Positions 33,458 through 44,149 of a DNA stretch of 64,000 nucleotides are shown here, piece by piece. Position 1 is the stretch's first letter. Every line of letters starts with the position of its first letter. The notes beneath the pieces were generated by a model. That model saw nothing but the letters and a program-made list of their open reading frames with translations. It did not search any database and was not told where the DNA came from. The position numbers and the translations under genes are program-made. Source of the stretch: Halisarca cf. caerulea. Lineage: Eukaryota; Porifera; Demospongiae; Chondrillida; Halisarcidae. The stretch spans positions 146,001-210,000 of the forward strand of contig CAUJGJ010000214.1 of the NCBI GenBank assembly GCA_963170055.1, read 5' to 3'.

Positions 33458-33574
33458 GAACAAAACCGAACACTTTCTCAGGAAAGAGATAATTTTTATG
33501 AAGATTGTGTGTCAAACAATACCAAAATTCAAGAACTGGAACAGAAAATTCTTGAGAAGGATTCTCAAATGGAG
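33458..33574 (+). CDS. Coiled-coil exon 5 (39 codons)
   Basis: Acceptor CTATCTTATCTCTAG, donor GAG/GTAGGG, phase 0 at both ends. It begins EQNRTLSQERDNFYED and ends IQELEQKILEKDSQME, with clear heptad spacing of I/L in the second half. Flanked upstream by 5.8 kb of intron containing the IS630-type transposon. Confidence 0.77.
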
Positions 33575-33699
33575 GTAGGGAATTTGGACTAGTCCTGTAC
33601 AAATTGTAAGACTTAGTATAGCTGCTTAGTTAGGCCAAGGTAAATTGGATAGGTAAGCCATTTCAACTGATTTATGTCTTACAGTCAGGTTACAATATA

Positions 33700-33877
33700 C
33701 AGTGTAACTTCTCTAAACTGAACACCCTTGAGACCAAAGAAATGGTTCAGTTAAGAGAGGTTTCCGGATTAGAGAGGTTCTATATGTACAGCAAATATAG
33801 AGAGCAGGACTTGAAAACATATCCAGTTTAGAGAGGTTTTCAGAATACAGAGGGTTCGGTTTAGAGAGGGTTCACTG
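33700..33877. mobile_element. 178-bp mariner-type MITE
   Basis: CAGTGTAACTTCTCTAAACT at the left pairs with GGTTTAGAGAGGGTTCACTG at the right, and TA lies outside both ends. The whole element is near palindromic, with AGAGAGGTTT words repeated. Confidence 0.78.
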
Positions 33878-34047
33878 TATTCTCTAAAAATATCGGCACT
33901 CCAAACTTTGTCATTCTTGGATTTGTGTTGAAGATAATGAAATGTCCATTTTCTAACTCTTCATCATGTTCTTCAATATTTTGTCATAGACATACAGCAT
34001 GCATTTGCCGCATCTCACAAAACGTGATACTGTAACTGTTATACTGC

Positions 34048-34210
34048 AACAGTGGAACCTCCGAATGAAGGACACTTTGGGACAGCTCTATAATTTTGTT
34101 CTTTGTAAGGAGGTTGTCCTCTTTGGGAGGAGCAAAATGATAAGAACCATAGGGAGGATGTATTTTGGGACTTCAAGCTGTGTCCTTTGTAGAGAGGTTT
34201 ATCGTACTCT
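34048..34210. mobile_element. Second small CAGTGGAACCTC MITE
   Basis: CAGTGGAACCTCCGAATGAA with AGGACACTTTGGGAC, then TGTCCTTTGTAGAGAGGTTT in inverted orientation near 34180. Related to the element at 33700. The right boundary is approximate. Confidence 0.55.
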
Positions 34211-34689
34211 GTCCTTATTATACAGATTACAGCCATCTTAATGGTATAATAAGAAAGGCGAAATTTCGGCCGCTTGCAACTAAGAAGAGTGTGTTTAAGT
34301 TGGCCTTGCAGACTACCCCAAATTTTCATGTTATATTAACTATATATGTACATAAATATGTATATCATGAACCAATATGTAGAGATGACACGGAAAAAGC
34401 ATGGCCGCCTATACGATAGAATCAACTGGATTTTCGCTAAAAACTCGCCATGAGCTGTCTCAACGACCAGTTTTCGATAGATCTAAGTATACAATAAGCT
34501 TCTGGGTGCCTTATATGAGCTACATTTCGTAAAGTTTATGTAGAGTAAAAGGTTACAATTTCAGCTTCTGATTCTTCTGGTAGAACCGCCTACAGCTCAC
34601 TAGAAGACACATGCATTGAAGATGATTTTACCACCTTTTAACCAATCATACGGTGGTGCCTTTTTAGGGGCTGTGTCCCTATATTGTTT

Positions 34690-34880
34690 TAATTTGGACT
34701 TCCGGTGTGTAACGTTCGTCGGATATATATATTATATGGATTTGAAGAAAAGTCTTATAATAGAGAATTCATATAATGGTGATGGAGAAGTATGAATTGA
34801 TATGGGAATGAGTTATAGGAAGTGTTTTGAAAACAATTGTCAAATATGGCAATTGTTTTCAAAACAATTGTCCAGTTACA
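34690..34880. repeat. CCGGTGTGTAACG element end with palindrome, copy 1
   Basis: CTTCCGGTGTGTAACGTTCG followed by TCGGATATATATA and then the palindromic block TTTTGAAAACAATTG...CAATTGTTTTCAAAA (34827-34872). It is inverted relative to related copies at 38340-38560 and 47940-48215. Confidence 0.65.
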
Positions 34881-35586
34881 ATACTGTAGAATCTGGTTGT
34901 TAATTAAGCTCACACTGTCACATAAGTGCACATTATCAATTAAGCACCAGTCACTTGCAGGCTTTATCCTATATACATTTGTTAGGCGCATATCCCAATT
35001 CTTGTAAGTTGCAGCTTTTGCTTAATCAAAGCTATAAATTATGCCTATAAATAGGTCCTCAGTTGAGGCAACTTCGAATAGTCTTCAATCAAATGAACCT
35101 CATACATTATGCAGGAGCTATAGAAGGGATTCAAGCTCGAGGTGATCCGTTTCTTCTCTGTGAAGTAACTTGTATGTATCAGACATGGAAAAAGTTTTCA
35201 CTAAATACAAGGGCAATAGGAGACAATAATATGATGGCCTCGATTAACATTTTTGTTCAGAAGGATGGCGTCTTCTGCCACGCTCATTCTTCCATGTCCA
35301 CGCAACTCTTCATTGGTGCCACAACACACGGTATTTACTGTCCAGTTATAAAATGCAAAAATGGCCGTCTTGAAATAGCTTCATGAATTATCAATCGTTT
35401 CTACTTAGTTGAGAAGATTTTCGTCCAGTTCTTCTTACTGGACGAAAGTTGTATATATTCCGTGCATGTTGGTGCTTAACTAGCGATTGTTTCTATTGTC
35501 TGAAGGAAGATAGCAAGCTAGGAATACATAGCAGTTTCAGACAAACTTCGCCTCGGTCGCACTTTTAGATCCCTCTCAATTCACAG

Positions 35587-35613
35587 AAACAGCACGAAAA
35601 GGCAGAACAAGTG
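35587..35613 (+). CDS. Possible 27-nt coiled-coil micro-exon
   Basis: A pyrimidine-rich acceptor CCTCTCAATTCACAG and donor GTG/GTGAGC bound KQHEKAEQV, phase 0, on the same strand as the coiled-coil exons. It lies outside the recognised MITEs. The evidence is only splice sites and composition. Confidence 0.4.
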
Positions 35614-36164
35614 GTGAGCTATCCAAAAATTGTTCCAGGCTATAGGTTATAATCTTCTGTAAGAAAGTTATAACCGAAAATCTGTTTTTTCACCCTTCAA
35701 ACGGCCAAAAGTAAACATAAATGGTCCAATTGTGAGAAACTGCTTGATTGTAGCACTATGCCCGGAACGATTTTCACAAACCAAAACATCTTATTCCATC
35801 AAAGCTGGATTTGGTGAGATTCGAAGGCATCTAGAGGTCTAACCAAGCTACTTTATCTTCTCCCTCAACAAAAGTGCCATTTTCGTGATGTTTCACGGAT
35901 ACGTAGGCATAGCGTCACAAAAGTTGCCTTCTTCCCCCATTCTGTTGATATACGTGAAATTTCGTACGTTATCTGAACGATGCTGAATGATGCATTACAA
36001 ACAGCCGCTAATTGATGACGTTGAAAACAAGCACCGCCCACAATCGGAACAAGCAACAGACGGTTATAAACACCCTGTGAATGCGCTAAAGACTAGGATT
36101 CGGAATGAAGCGCACTAAATAAGTGCATAGCAACTGATAAGCGAATATTTTATAGCAACTCACT

Positions 36165-36928
36165 CGCAGGTATGTTATGTCCGATTTCTAGACATAAAAC
36201 AAAATGGCGGACGTCTTCGAGGTACAATAAATTTTCGCTTCGATCTTCGTTCAAATGTAAGCAGATTTTTCGAAAATAGCTAAGATGGCATCTGACATAT
36301 ATACACTTGGCTTCGAAAAGGACAAAAGCTAGTTCTAACTTCTGCGAGTTGCATATGGTCAGTTTTCTTTACACCATACGGAAATATTACAAAATTCAAA
36401 AAGGCGGTGGTTAGGATCTCGGCTTTTGGACACGAAAGTAGGTTTAACAGAAAGCACAGATTGAAAACTTACTAAATCGAATCTTGGGCGATGATCCTCC
36501 ACTCCACGGCTGTTATGTCCAGGGGTTTTTGCCCAAAAACAAGGTTCGAAGCTATAAGATAACATGGATGGACATAAACCGAACAGAACAATGCACATTA
36601 CCCCAAGATTCGATTCTGAGGGTTTGGTCCTTTGGTAACAACATATCAAAGTTTTAGAGCTAAAAGCCGAGATTTCTACCACCGCCTTTTTCGATAAAGT
36701 TTTCTTGTCGAAGAGAACTGTGTTTCCAGGCTAAGTCATGTGTTGTCACATGTTCCGTGAACATCTTTCTCGTATACTCACGTATATGTCCCGCTTGCAA
36801 ATAATATCATCACCAAAACAAACTATAGGCGTGTGACAAACCCACGCGTTGCCCACTATAGCGAAATTCATTTGGTGAAGCCAGATAACGTTGCGCTTTT
36901 GGCTGGATTAGGACATAACATACCTGCG
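36165..36928. mobile_element. CGCAGGT-family MITE, copy 2
   Basis: Ends CGCAGGTATGTTATGTCC and GGACATAACATACCTGCG with CT on both sides. Terminal dyad TTATGTC/GACATAA, then AAAATGGCGGACG. The interior foldback pairs AAAAAGGCGGTGGTTAGGAT with ATTTCTACCACCGCCTTTTT. 764 bp, non-coding. Confidence 0.85.
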
Positions 36929-37305
36929 CTGTCATAGGCGCTTGCACCTAACAATCAGATTCTATGGTGAACGATATGTTCAATGAATGTTCAGCTGTGC
37001 AATTACACCTCAATGCTTTGCAAGTGATTTGAGTGTGTGGGGCAGCATCCCCTACGAGTTTTTAGCTTGAATTATTTGTTACCTTTAGAAGATATTCACT
37101 TGATGGAAATGCTAAAAAATCCCAATTTTCCAACAAAATTGGTTCTAATCCGCAATTTTATAAATGGCTGACTTGTATTGGTTCGGCTTGTACTCAGATG
37201 TCGCACTTCTTTTGTGCTAGTTTTCAGTGAAAGCGTAAAGAATATGGAGATCAATAGCCATACATTCACTTGTAAGTTGGTTGTCACTGGAAATATCACA
37301 TTATA

Positions 37306-38180
37306 CGCAGGTATGTTATGGCACTTTTTGCCATAAAACAAAATGGCGGCCGTTTCCGAATGTCTCGAATATAACGCCTTGTTTATTCTTGCTAAAGTCT
37401 TTAAACTTCTAGAAACCGTCTAGATAGCGAGTTGAGTATTCGTATTTTGATCCTGTGTAACTTAAAGAGCCGAAAACATGCTGTACCTGTTGCATGACCA
37501 CTTTCCTTGAACCATATCAAAATGAACAAATACGCAAAAACGCGGAGATGAAGACCTCCGAGTTTAAACACAAGCGTCGGTTCAGAAGACACGGCATATC
37601 CTAATCTTACTTTCCTGATTAGGGGAAGATGTTGCTCCACTCCTCGGCTGTTATGGCGAAGGTTTTCTGGTCCAACAGGACGGCTGTGGCAACAAACGGC
37701 GTGACATAAACTGAACGGGATGGCCGAATATCTTCCCCTAATCAGAATTCCAAGTTTAGTCCTTTAAGGATAATCTGTCAATGTTTCAAGCATACAGGTA
37801 GAGGTTTAGATCTCCGCGTTTTTTGCCATAAATTTCTTATGGAAAAGAGCTCTTCTCAAGCCCTTGGTCACATGACACCACGTGTTCTCAAGTATAGAGA
37901 GGCTAATTTATACACCTTCGTACGAGGAGGCAAGCTAGAGCTTCGGAAGCTCGATTACTGTCAGATGTGCGCCCGTTTACAGTTTAATACGATCGATTTG
38001 CTAACTTGGTTGGCCAGAACCCTTTCTATTGATGGTACAACAATTTAAATCTCGAAAACTAGGAAGGTGGTCACACGGCAAAAACGTGATAATTAGTATT
38101 AGGCGTGACGATTTAACCGCATTCCTGTTAAAACCACAAAACGTCCTTTGCAACCACGAATCTGCCATAACTTACCTGCG
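37306..38180. mobile_element. CGCAGGT-family MITE, copy 3 (TTATGGCA type)
   Basis: Ends CGCAGGTATGTTATGGCA and TGCCATAACTTACCTGCG, TA on both sides. The dyad here is TTATGGCA/TGCCATAA, changed in both arms relative to copies 1 and 2. AAAATGGCGGCCG follows. 875 bp. Confidence 0.85.
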
Positions 38181-38259
38181 TAATTCAAACCAAAATTACA
38201 TGTACAAGATCTATATAATATCTATGTATGAATGGAACTGGGATGAAGGCATGACTACC

Positions 38260-38554
38260 AATTCCACAACAAGTAATTCGAGTTAAAAACTCTGCCGCCC
38301 CATACACACAGGAATTACTTGCAAAGCATTGAAGGGTAAGTACACAGCTGAGCATTCATTGAACATAATGTTTATTGTAAGTGGACAATTATTTTGAAAA
38401 TAATTGCCATATTTGGTAATTGTTTTCAAAACAATTCCTATAATTCACTCCTGCATAAACTCATACTTCTCCATATTATATAAATTCTCTATTATAAGAC
38501 TTCAACTCCATATTATATAGTATCAATTTTAATACTTCAGGTGTGTAACGCTTG

Positions 38555-38601
<47 letters not shown>

Positions 38602-38640
38602 GGACGAGCGTTACACACCGGAAGTTCAAATAAGAATGGA
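38260..38640. repeat. Hairpin-plus-palindrome composite repeat, copy 2
   Basis: Hairpin CAAGTAATTCGAGTT...GGAATTACTTG (38270-38320). Then sequence shared with 47935-48215, including TTTTGAAAATAATTGCC...GGTAATTGTTTTCAAAA. Then CTTCAGGTGTGTAACGCTTG, a TA tract, and the inverted CGAGCGTTACACACCGGAAG, which together make a palindrome of about 100 nt at 38536-38628. Confidence 0.65.
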
Positions 38641-38948
38641 GGAAATTTAAGCTAAGGGATAAAAAATGGCAATTATCAATAAGCATTGGAACACGCACGT
38701 GGGACATGTCCAAATTCCCACTGTTGTGTTATTAGGCTGAAATTTGCATGTGTGTAAGGCTTCCATCATGTGATATGTGCATGACAATAATGACGTATAG
38801 TTTTAATGCAGAAACAAAGGCGATTGCGCTGTGTGGTATTTGTTCTGTTTTTCATGCATGTGTAAGCCTTTATCTACCAAGAAATTTTGTCATGTACATG
38901 TAGTTGTGTATAAGGAAGCTTGAAAGATCAAATTCACGATTGATAGTA

Positions 38949-39806
38949 CGCAGGTAGGTGCACTTCGCACATAAAACAAAATGGCGGCCACAAAAGTCGC
39001 TCGTAATCACACCCCTATTTTTTCTCTGTATGCAGCAGATCAACTAAACGAAGGTGTAGTATGTTGTACGAACCTTTCAAACGAACGTTTGTCTACTTTG
39101 TTCGCTTGTAACATATTTCAAATCAAAATAATATGAGTCCAAGTAAAACATATAAAATAATCTTCGACCAAAAAGGCGGAATACTCATCGGCTGGCTAGT
39201 GGTACGTTACTTACTTTGGACGATTCCCAAGAGCAACATCTAACTTTTCACCTCATCACCTTTTAAAATACCACTTCTCCCCTGAGATATGAAGGTTTTT
39301 GCAGTTTTGTGAAGACAAAAATTTACAAACACGTGCACATAAAAGGAATGGAACAAGCTTTCAAGCATTGACGCAGTGAAAAGTTAGATTCATCCTTTGT
39401 CAACGACCTTGCCCAGTTTCAGCGTCTCCAGTGAGCGTTTAGATCTCCGCCTTTTTCAAAGAAATTTGGTTATCGAGAAAACTCGTCTTGGAGGCTTTGT
39501 CACGCAATTATCAGGGGACTTTGTCCACGATGATGCAATACGTTCTACTACAAAGGGTCCCTATGAACGGTAACTAACACTTTATTGCTTGAGCTTTTGA
39601 CATTCTTGTTTATTCCTGTGATATACATGATTAGTTATTTCAGAGAAGACAAAAGAGAGAATACGACGAATTATCTAGGCTGAACTCACGCAGTCTGCAC
39701 ATGACCAACCCACGCAAAATTCGCTAAAGTGATCCTTTTTTATTACATTCCTTTAAAACCACAAAACGTCCCTTTATTGGCTGGTTGTGCACATAACCTA
39801 CCTGCG
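38949..39806. mobile_element. CGCAGGT-family MITE, copy 4 (GTGC type)
   Basis: Ends CGCAGGTAGGTGCAC and TGTGCACATAACCTACCTGCG (21 bp; quoted here only to mark the end), TA on both sides. Dyad GTGC/GCAC and AAAATGGCGGCCAC at the left. The interior is a foldback sharing AACTTTTCACCTCATCACC and TCGTCTTGGAGGC with copy 5. 858 bp. Confidence 0.84.
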
Positions 39807-39879
39807 TAGGCATCGCGAAATGCAGTAAAATTAATGTACTTTACGGTGAAATCAACCTGCAATTTTGAGTTAGTGGTAG

Positions 39880-40635
39880 TTTGCAATTGCTTTAACTTTC
39901 TTCAATCGCGGATATCATTCTTTGTTCAACCATCTGCCTACTTCATAAATGATGGCCTGCTGCACTGAATTACTCTCGCTTACGATGCATCAATCATTGC
40001 AGCGATCAAGTGTCACATAGTGATCCCTTCAAACACTGCGGTAAAGGCATTATGCAATTACGTCACAACTCATATCACATGCATGACTATCATATGGTAA
40101 TCAGCTCCTAGCTAAGGAAATCCTACTTGCAAAATACCATGTCGTCAAGTTAATCAACGGATCAATGTAGGAAGCTTGAGTGTTTTATTGTAATCTTTAT
40201 TGAACGTTTCGAATTTTCACCGATGGGGATTTTGATGCTGTTTCCGAAGAGCTATTGCTGGTTAGTTTAGTACATTATTAGTGTTTGTCAATTATCTTGG
40301 AAACCTTTTTAACCAAAATCCCCATCGGTAGAATGTTAGGTAGACATATTAGGTACAGTTTGGTGCATACTTCGCGTCTCTAGGCCTACATTTCGATTTA
40401 CTTGAGAGGAATAACTGGTAAATACAGCTGTGCAGATAAGCATCGAGCATTCGAACGATAGATGGACTATTTGGTCAAATATAGTTTATTTTGTATCTTA
40501 AATGTGTACCTACAGTCTAAATGTTGTCCATTGCCATTTCTGACCCATACGTGGGAGAAAAAGGGCATTTATTAGCAAAAAATTGCCGACTTTTGGAAGC
40601 CATTAAAGTGCTAAGGGACATGTCCCTCATATGAA
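39880..40635. repeat. Dispersed repeat (partner of 21560-22913)
   Basis: Uninterrupted relative of the repeat that carries the hAT MITE at 21727. It ends in GGGACATGTCCCTCATATG, resembling the GCATGTGGGACATGTCC terminus. Non-coding. Confidence 0.6.
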
Positions 40636-40755
40636 AGGTAGGGTTGTTTGCTACACAGGGCTGGACAGGCATATAGGGATAGACAGGCATAGGGCAAGAC
40701 ATGCATAGAGCTAGACGAACGTAAGGCTAGACATGCATAGGGCTAGATGGGCATA

Positions 40756-41594
40756 CGCAGGTAGGTTATGTGCACTCTGCACATAAAACAAAATGGCGGC
40801 CACAAAAGTTGCTCATAATCACCCCTTATTTTTTCCCTTTGTATGCAATGGATCAATGAAACATATGTTAGTATGTTGTACGAACCTTTAAAACAAATGT
40901 TTGTCTACTTTGTTTGCTTATATTATCCAAAACTGAAATAATAGGAGTCCAAGTAAAGCATATAACATAATTTTTAGTCAAAAAGGTAGAATACTCAATG
41001 GCAGGCTAGTAGTAGGCTACTTACTTTTGAAGATTCCCAAGAACAATTTATGTAACTTTTAACTGCATCACCTTTTATAATAAAGATTATTGCAGTTTTC
41101 GGAAGACAAACATTTGAAAAACGTGCACATAAAAGAACTGGAGCAAGCTTTCATGAGTCGACGTAATGAAAAATTAGATTCGTCCTTCGTCACCGATCTT
41201 CCAAGTTTCAGCATCTTCACTAAGTGTTTAGATCTTTGCCTTTTCAAAAGAAATTTGGCTATCGAAATAACTCGTCTTGGAGCTTTCGTCACACGATTGT
41301 CAGATGACTTCGTTCACAATGTTGCAATACATTCACCTTTGAAGGGTCCTTATGAACGGTAACTAACATTTTATCGTGTGGGCTATCACATTCTTGTTTA
41401 TTCCTGTGATATACAGGTTTTGAAGTTCTTGAGAAGACAAAGAAGAGAATATGACAAATTATCTAGGCTGAGCTCATGCAGTCTGCACATGACCAACCCA
41501 CACAAAATTTTGAAAAGTTAATATACTTTTTATTGCATTTCTTTAAACCATGAATGCCCCTTTCCTGGCTGGTTGTGTACATTATCTATCTGCA
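40756..41594. mobile_element. CGCAGGT-family MITE, copy 5 (TTATGTGCA type)
   Basis: Ends CGCAGGTAGGTTATGTGCAC and a slightly decayed TACATTATCTATCTGCA, TA on both sides. The dyad is TTATGTGCA/TGCACATAA, then AAAATGGCGGCCAC. The interior matches copy 4. 839 bp. Confidence 0.82.
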
Positions 41595-41598
41595 TAGT

Positions 41599-41720
41599 GT
41601 TAGACAGAGGTGGGTTGGACTGGGTATACAGTGTACAAATTCCTACATCCCGCGTTGATATTTTAACTGTGGGATTTAGAAATATGCACACTGTACCCAG
41701 TCCACCCACCTCTGTCTAAC
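41599..41720. repeat. Solo palindrome with 50-bp arms
   Basis: GTTAGACAGAGGTGGGTTGG through TCCTACATCCC pairs with GGGATTTAGAAATATGCAC through CCACCTCTGTCTAAC around a short centre. The inner word equals the end of the 10094-12932 element. Confidence 0.8.
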
Positions 41721-41763
41721 TCAATGCCTGTCTAACCCCATGTATGTCTATCCCTATGCCTAT

Positions 41764-41993
41764 CAGGGTTCTATCCAGCCGGGGGAAGCTTCCACCCAAA
41801 AAAATTCCAACTGAAGTACAAATTACTATGGAGTAGGCCTTACTTGAGTGTCAAAATTTACCTTGAATGATGTGAAATTGCCTCAAATACAGCCTTTTTT
41901 AACCTAAAACTCAAATTTTCTCTAGGGGACATGCCCCCAGACCCCTCTAGTTGAGTATATACTCCTGCACTCCATAATATATCTGGGCATGCA

Positions 41994-42071
<78 letters not shown>

Positions 42072-42350
42072 CACACACACACACACACACACACACAAAT
42101 GCATGTATGCACATGTATACATGCAGGCACACATTATACGCACACATGAATGCACATGTATACACAATTATCCCCCTACTATGCTTTGTAATTATCCCCC
42201 CCCCCCCCCCCCCCCCCCACCCCATCACTCTGTTATATACAGTACATAAAATACATGCATCAATTCTACATGCATATCTGGCGTTGGAGTCATTCACTGT
42301 AATTTTCGAGCTCCATCCCCCCAAAAAATTATATCCTAGATAGAACCCTG
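41764..42350. mobile_element. CAGGGTTCTAT MITE, 5-bp TSD
   Basis: CAGGGTTCTATCCAGC at the left pairs with TAGATAGAACCCTG at the right. Direct repeats CCTAT lie outside (41759-41763, 42351-42355). It contains a long CA tract and a C tract. The left half is related, inverted, to 60205-60432. Confidence 0.8.
41998..42218. repeat. (CA)n microsatellites and poly-C tract
   Basis: CA tract 41998-42069, interrupted, then a second CA tract at 42072-42096, and a C tract of about 20 at 42197-42217. Source of spurious reading frames. Confidence 0.93.
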
Positions 42351-42451
42351 CCTATATGCATGTCTAGCCCTATGTTAGTCTAGCCCTATATGCATGTCTA
42401 TCCCTATGCCGTCCCAGCCCTGGGTAGCAAACAACATTACAAAACAAAAAT

Positions 42452-42510
42452 ATTAGAACAAGGTAGGGTACCTTGTTCTAATGTTTTTTGACAATTGACA
42501 ATTGTCAAAA
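42452..42510. repeat. Two adjacent palindromes
   Basis: ATTAGAACAAGGTA is inverted as TACCTTGTTCTAAT with a 3-nt spacer (42452-42482). TTTTGACAATTG is followed by CAATTGTCAAAA at 42487-42510. Confidence 0.85.
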
Positions 42511-42694
42511 CTGAGGGACTGTTTGACTTGCCGCTTCTGACAAGTCATTTGCCTCTGTATGAAGACAACAACACTCTACTCTTACAGCAAAGGAAGCATA
42601 CGCCAACTGACCCTGATTCCCAGATTCCTCCTTTAAATCGCCTTCATTCCCTCTGTCCGTGACCTCCTCCATCATGATTAAAGCCATTTCCTCA

Positions 42695-43975
42695 TTTCCC
42701 TCTGCTGATCAGCTGCTGGCCCAGATAGGCTTCGTCTTCAACACGTCAAAGATCTGCTGAACACCCCATCTGGAGATGGTGCTGGATGCCTTGTTGATTC
42801 GTTAATGACCTTTGTCAATCTGGTGCTATGTGGTGATGTACCCCCAAGGCACAGCCTTTCTTTTCTAGGAGAAACCTCATTGGTCTAAACAAGGAAGATG
42901 GCGGCATTAGATCAATTGCTATCAGTAATACACTACATAGTCTGGTAAATAAATAGGCTGGAAGTTTGATTAAAGGGGATATGCAGTCACTTCTTTCACC
43001 TTTGCAATTGGGCTACGGAACCTCAACGGGGCTGATCGAGGTAGTGGTTCACTCTGCTCGCCGCTATCTCTCTAGCCTGGATGCAAACAGTGTCATGGTG
43101 AAGTTGGATTGCATGCAGCAATGCCTTCACTTCTATCAGGAGGGACAAGATGCTGCACTCAGATGGGAGAAAATACCATGGATCTATCCCCTGGTCTACA
43201 CCTCATACCATCAACCATCCCTCTTATTCTTTGGGAAATCAACTATGCAGGTAGTATATGTGCACATGCATGCGGAGACAAGATGGTTGCCATGCACCAA
43301 AGTTGGTCCTGAACACACCCCTATTTTCTCCCAGATATAGATGGCTCATTGAAGACTTGACCCGGGAGCAAGAAGCTTTGAACATCTGGTATGATAGCAG
43401 CTCTGGGGATCCCCCATCGGGACCGAAGGCAACCCAACAGAGGGCCTGGGACACTTCAGCTATAGTGATTGATGATGGTGTATTTTTATCACTTCTCCAC
43501 GAGGCTCCCACAAAGTGTGCTTTGTAGCTCAGAAGAAGGAGAGTGTATGGAGTCTGGCTTAAATGCTCCCCCCATCTCCTCTTTGGGTTTGCGGATGGAA
43601 GACACAGTCATCACCACTGCAGTTGGTCTTATCTGGGCACCCCCCTCTTCTTGGAGCACATTTGCCAACATTGTGGGCAGGACGTGAATGTTAGTGGAAT
43701 GCATGGCCTCTGTTGTCAGAGAAGTGAAGATCGAATCCCTCGTCATTCGGCCTTCAACGACACCATTAACCTTCCTTGGCAGCCATCAACATTCCTGCTA
43801 CCTTTGAACCAAAAGGTCTCTGTCATGGTGATGGGAGTAAGAATCATTCCGTGGAGGAGTGGCCGGGCACTCGTTTGGGATGTGACTTATCACAATATCT
43901 TTGCCCCTTCAAACATCCCACAATCCTGTTCTTTTTCTGGCTGTGTTGCTGCACTGGATCATTATAGTGGATTTT
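42695..43975 (+). pseudogene. RLE-type non-LTR reverse transcriptase remnant
   Basis: Patches across three frames line up with one polymerase: FFSRRNLIGLNKEDGG and SIAISNTLHSLVNK (early RT motifs), LQLGYGTSTGLIEVVVHSAR (the region before motif A), SVMVKLD, IPWIYPLVYTSYHQPSLLFF, then C-terminally CQHCGQDVNVSGMHGLCC (CCHC-like knuckle) and SGRALVWDVTYHNIFAPS, resembling the PD...D restriction-like endonuclease tail of site-selective LINEs. The YxDD active site and PD pair are not preserved. Frameshifts, stops, a deletion and a CGCAGGT-like insertion (43246-43355) make it a relic. The assignment to RLE elements rests on the C-terminal motif order. Confidence 0.7.
43246..43355. repeat. CGCAGGT-like fragment inside the RT relic
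   Basis: TGCAGGTAGTATATGTGCAC, then ACAAGATGGTTGCC, CACACCCCTATTTTCTC and AGATGGCTCATTGAAG parallel the first 110 bp of copies 4 and 5. The rest of the MITE is absent. Confidence 0.5.
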
Positions 43976-44149
43976 AGACAACTAAAAGAAATGCCTGACA
44001 CCAATTAGAGGTGACAATTACATCACGATCTTGACTTGCAGAAAAAAAAAATTTCTGGCTCATTTTAAATCTTCTACACACTTCAATGCTTATTATTGAC
44101 ACATTAAACCAAAGAGCAAGCCCATATCGTATGCAAAATGAGTTACGCA

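Larger units (their letters stand above)
40643..42435. mobile_element. Minisatellite-armed element with three nested inserts
   Basis: GTTGTTTGCTACACAGGGCT at the left pairs with AGCCCTGGGTAGCAAACAAC at the right. Both arms consist of 15-18 bp units like CATAGGGCTAGACAGG. Inside lie a CGCAGGT-family MITE (40756-41594), a solo palindrome (41599-41720) and a CAGGGTTCTAT MITE (41764-42350). No protein recognised. Confidence 0.7.
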
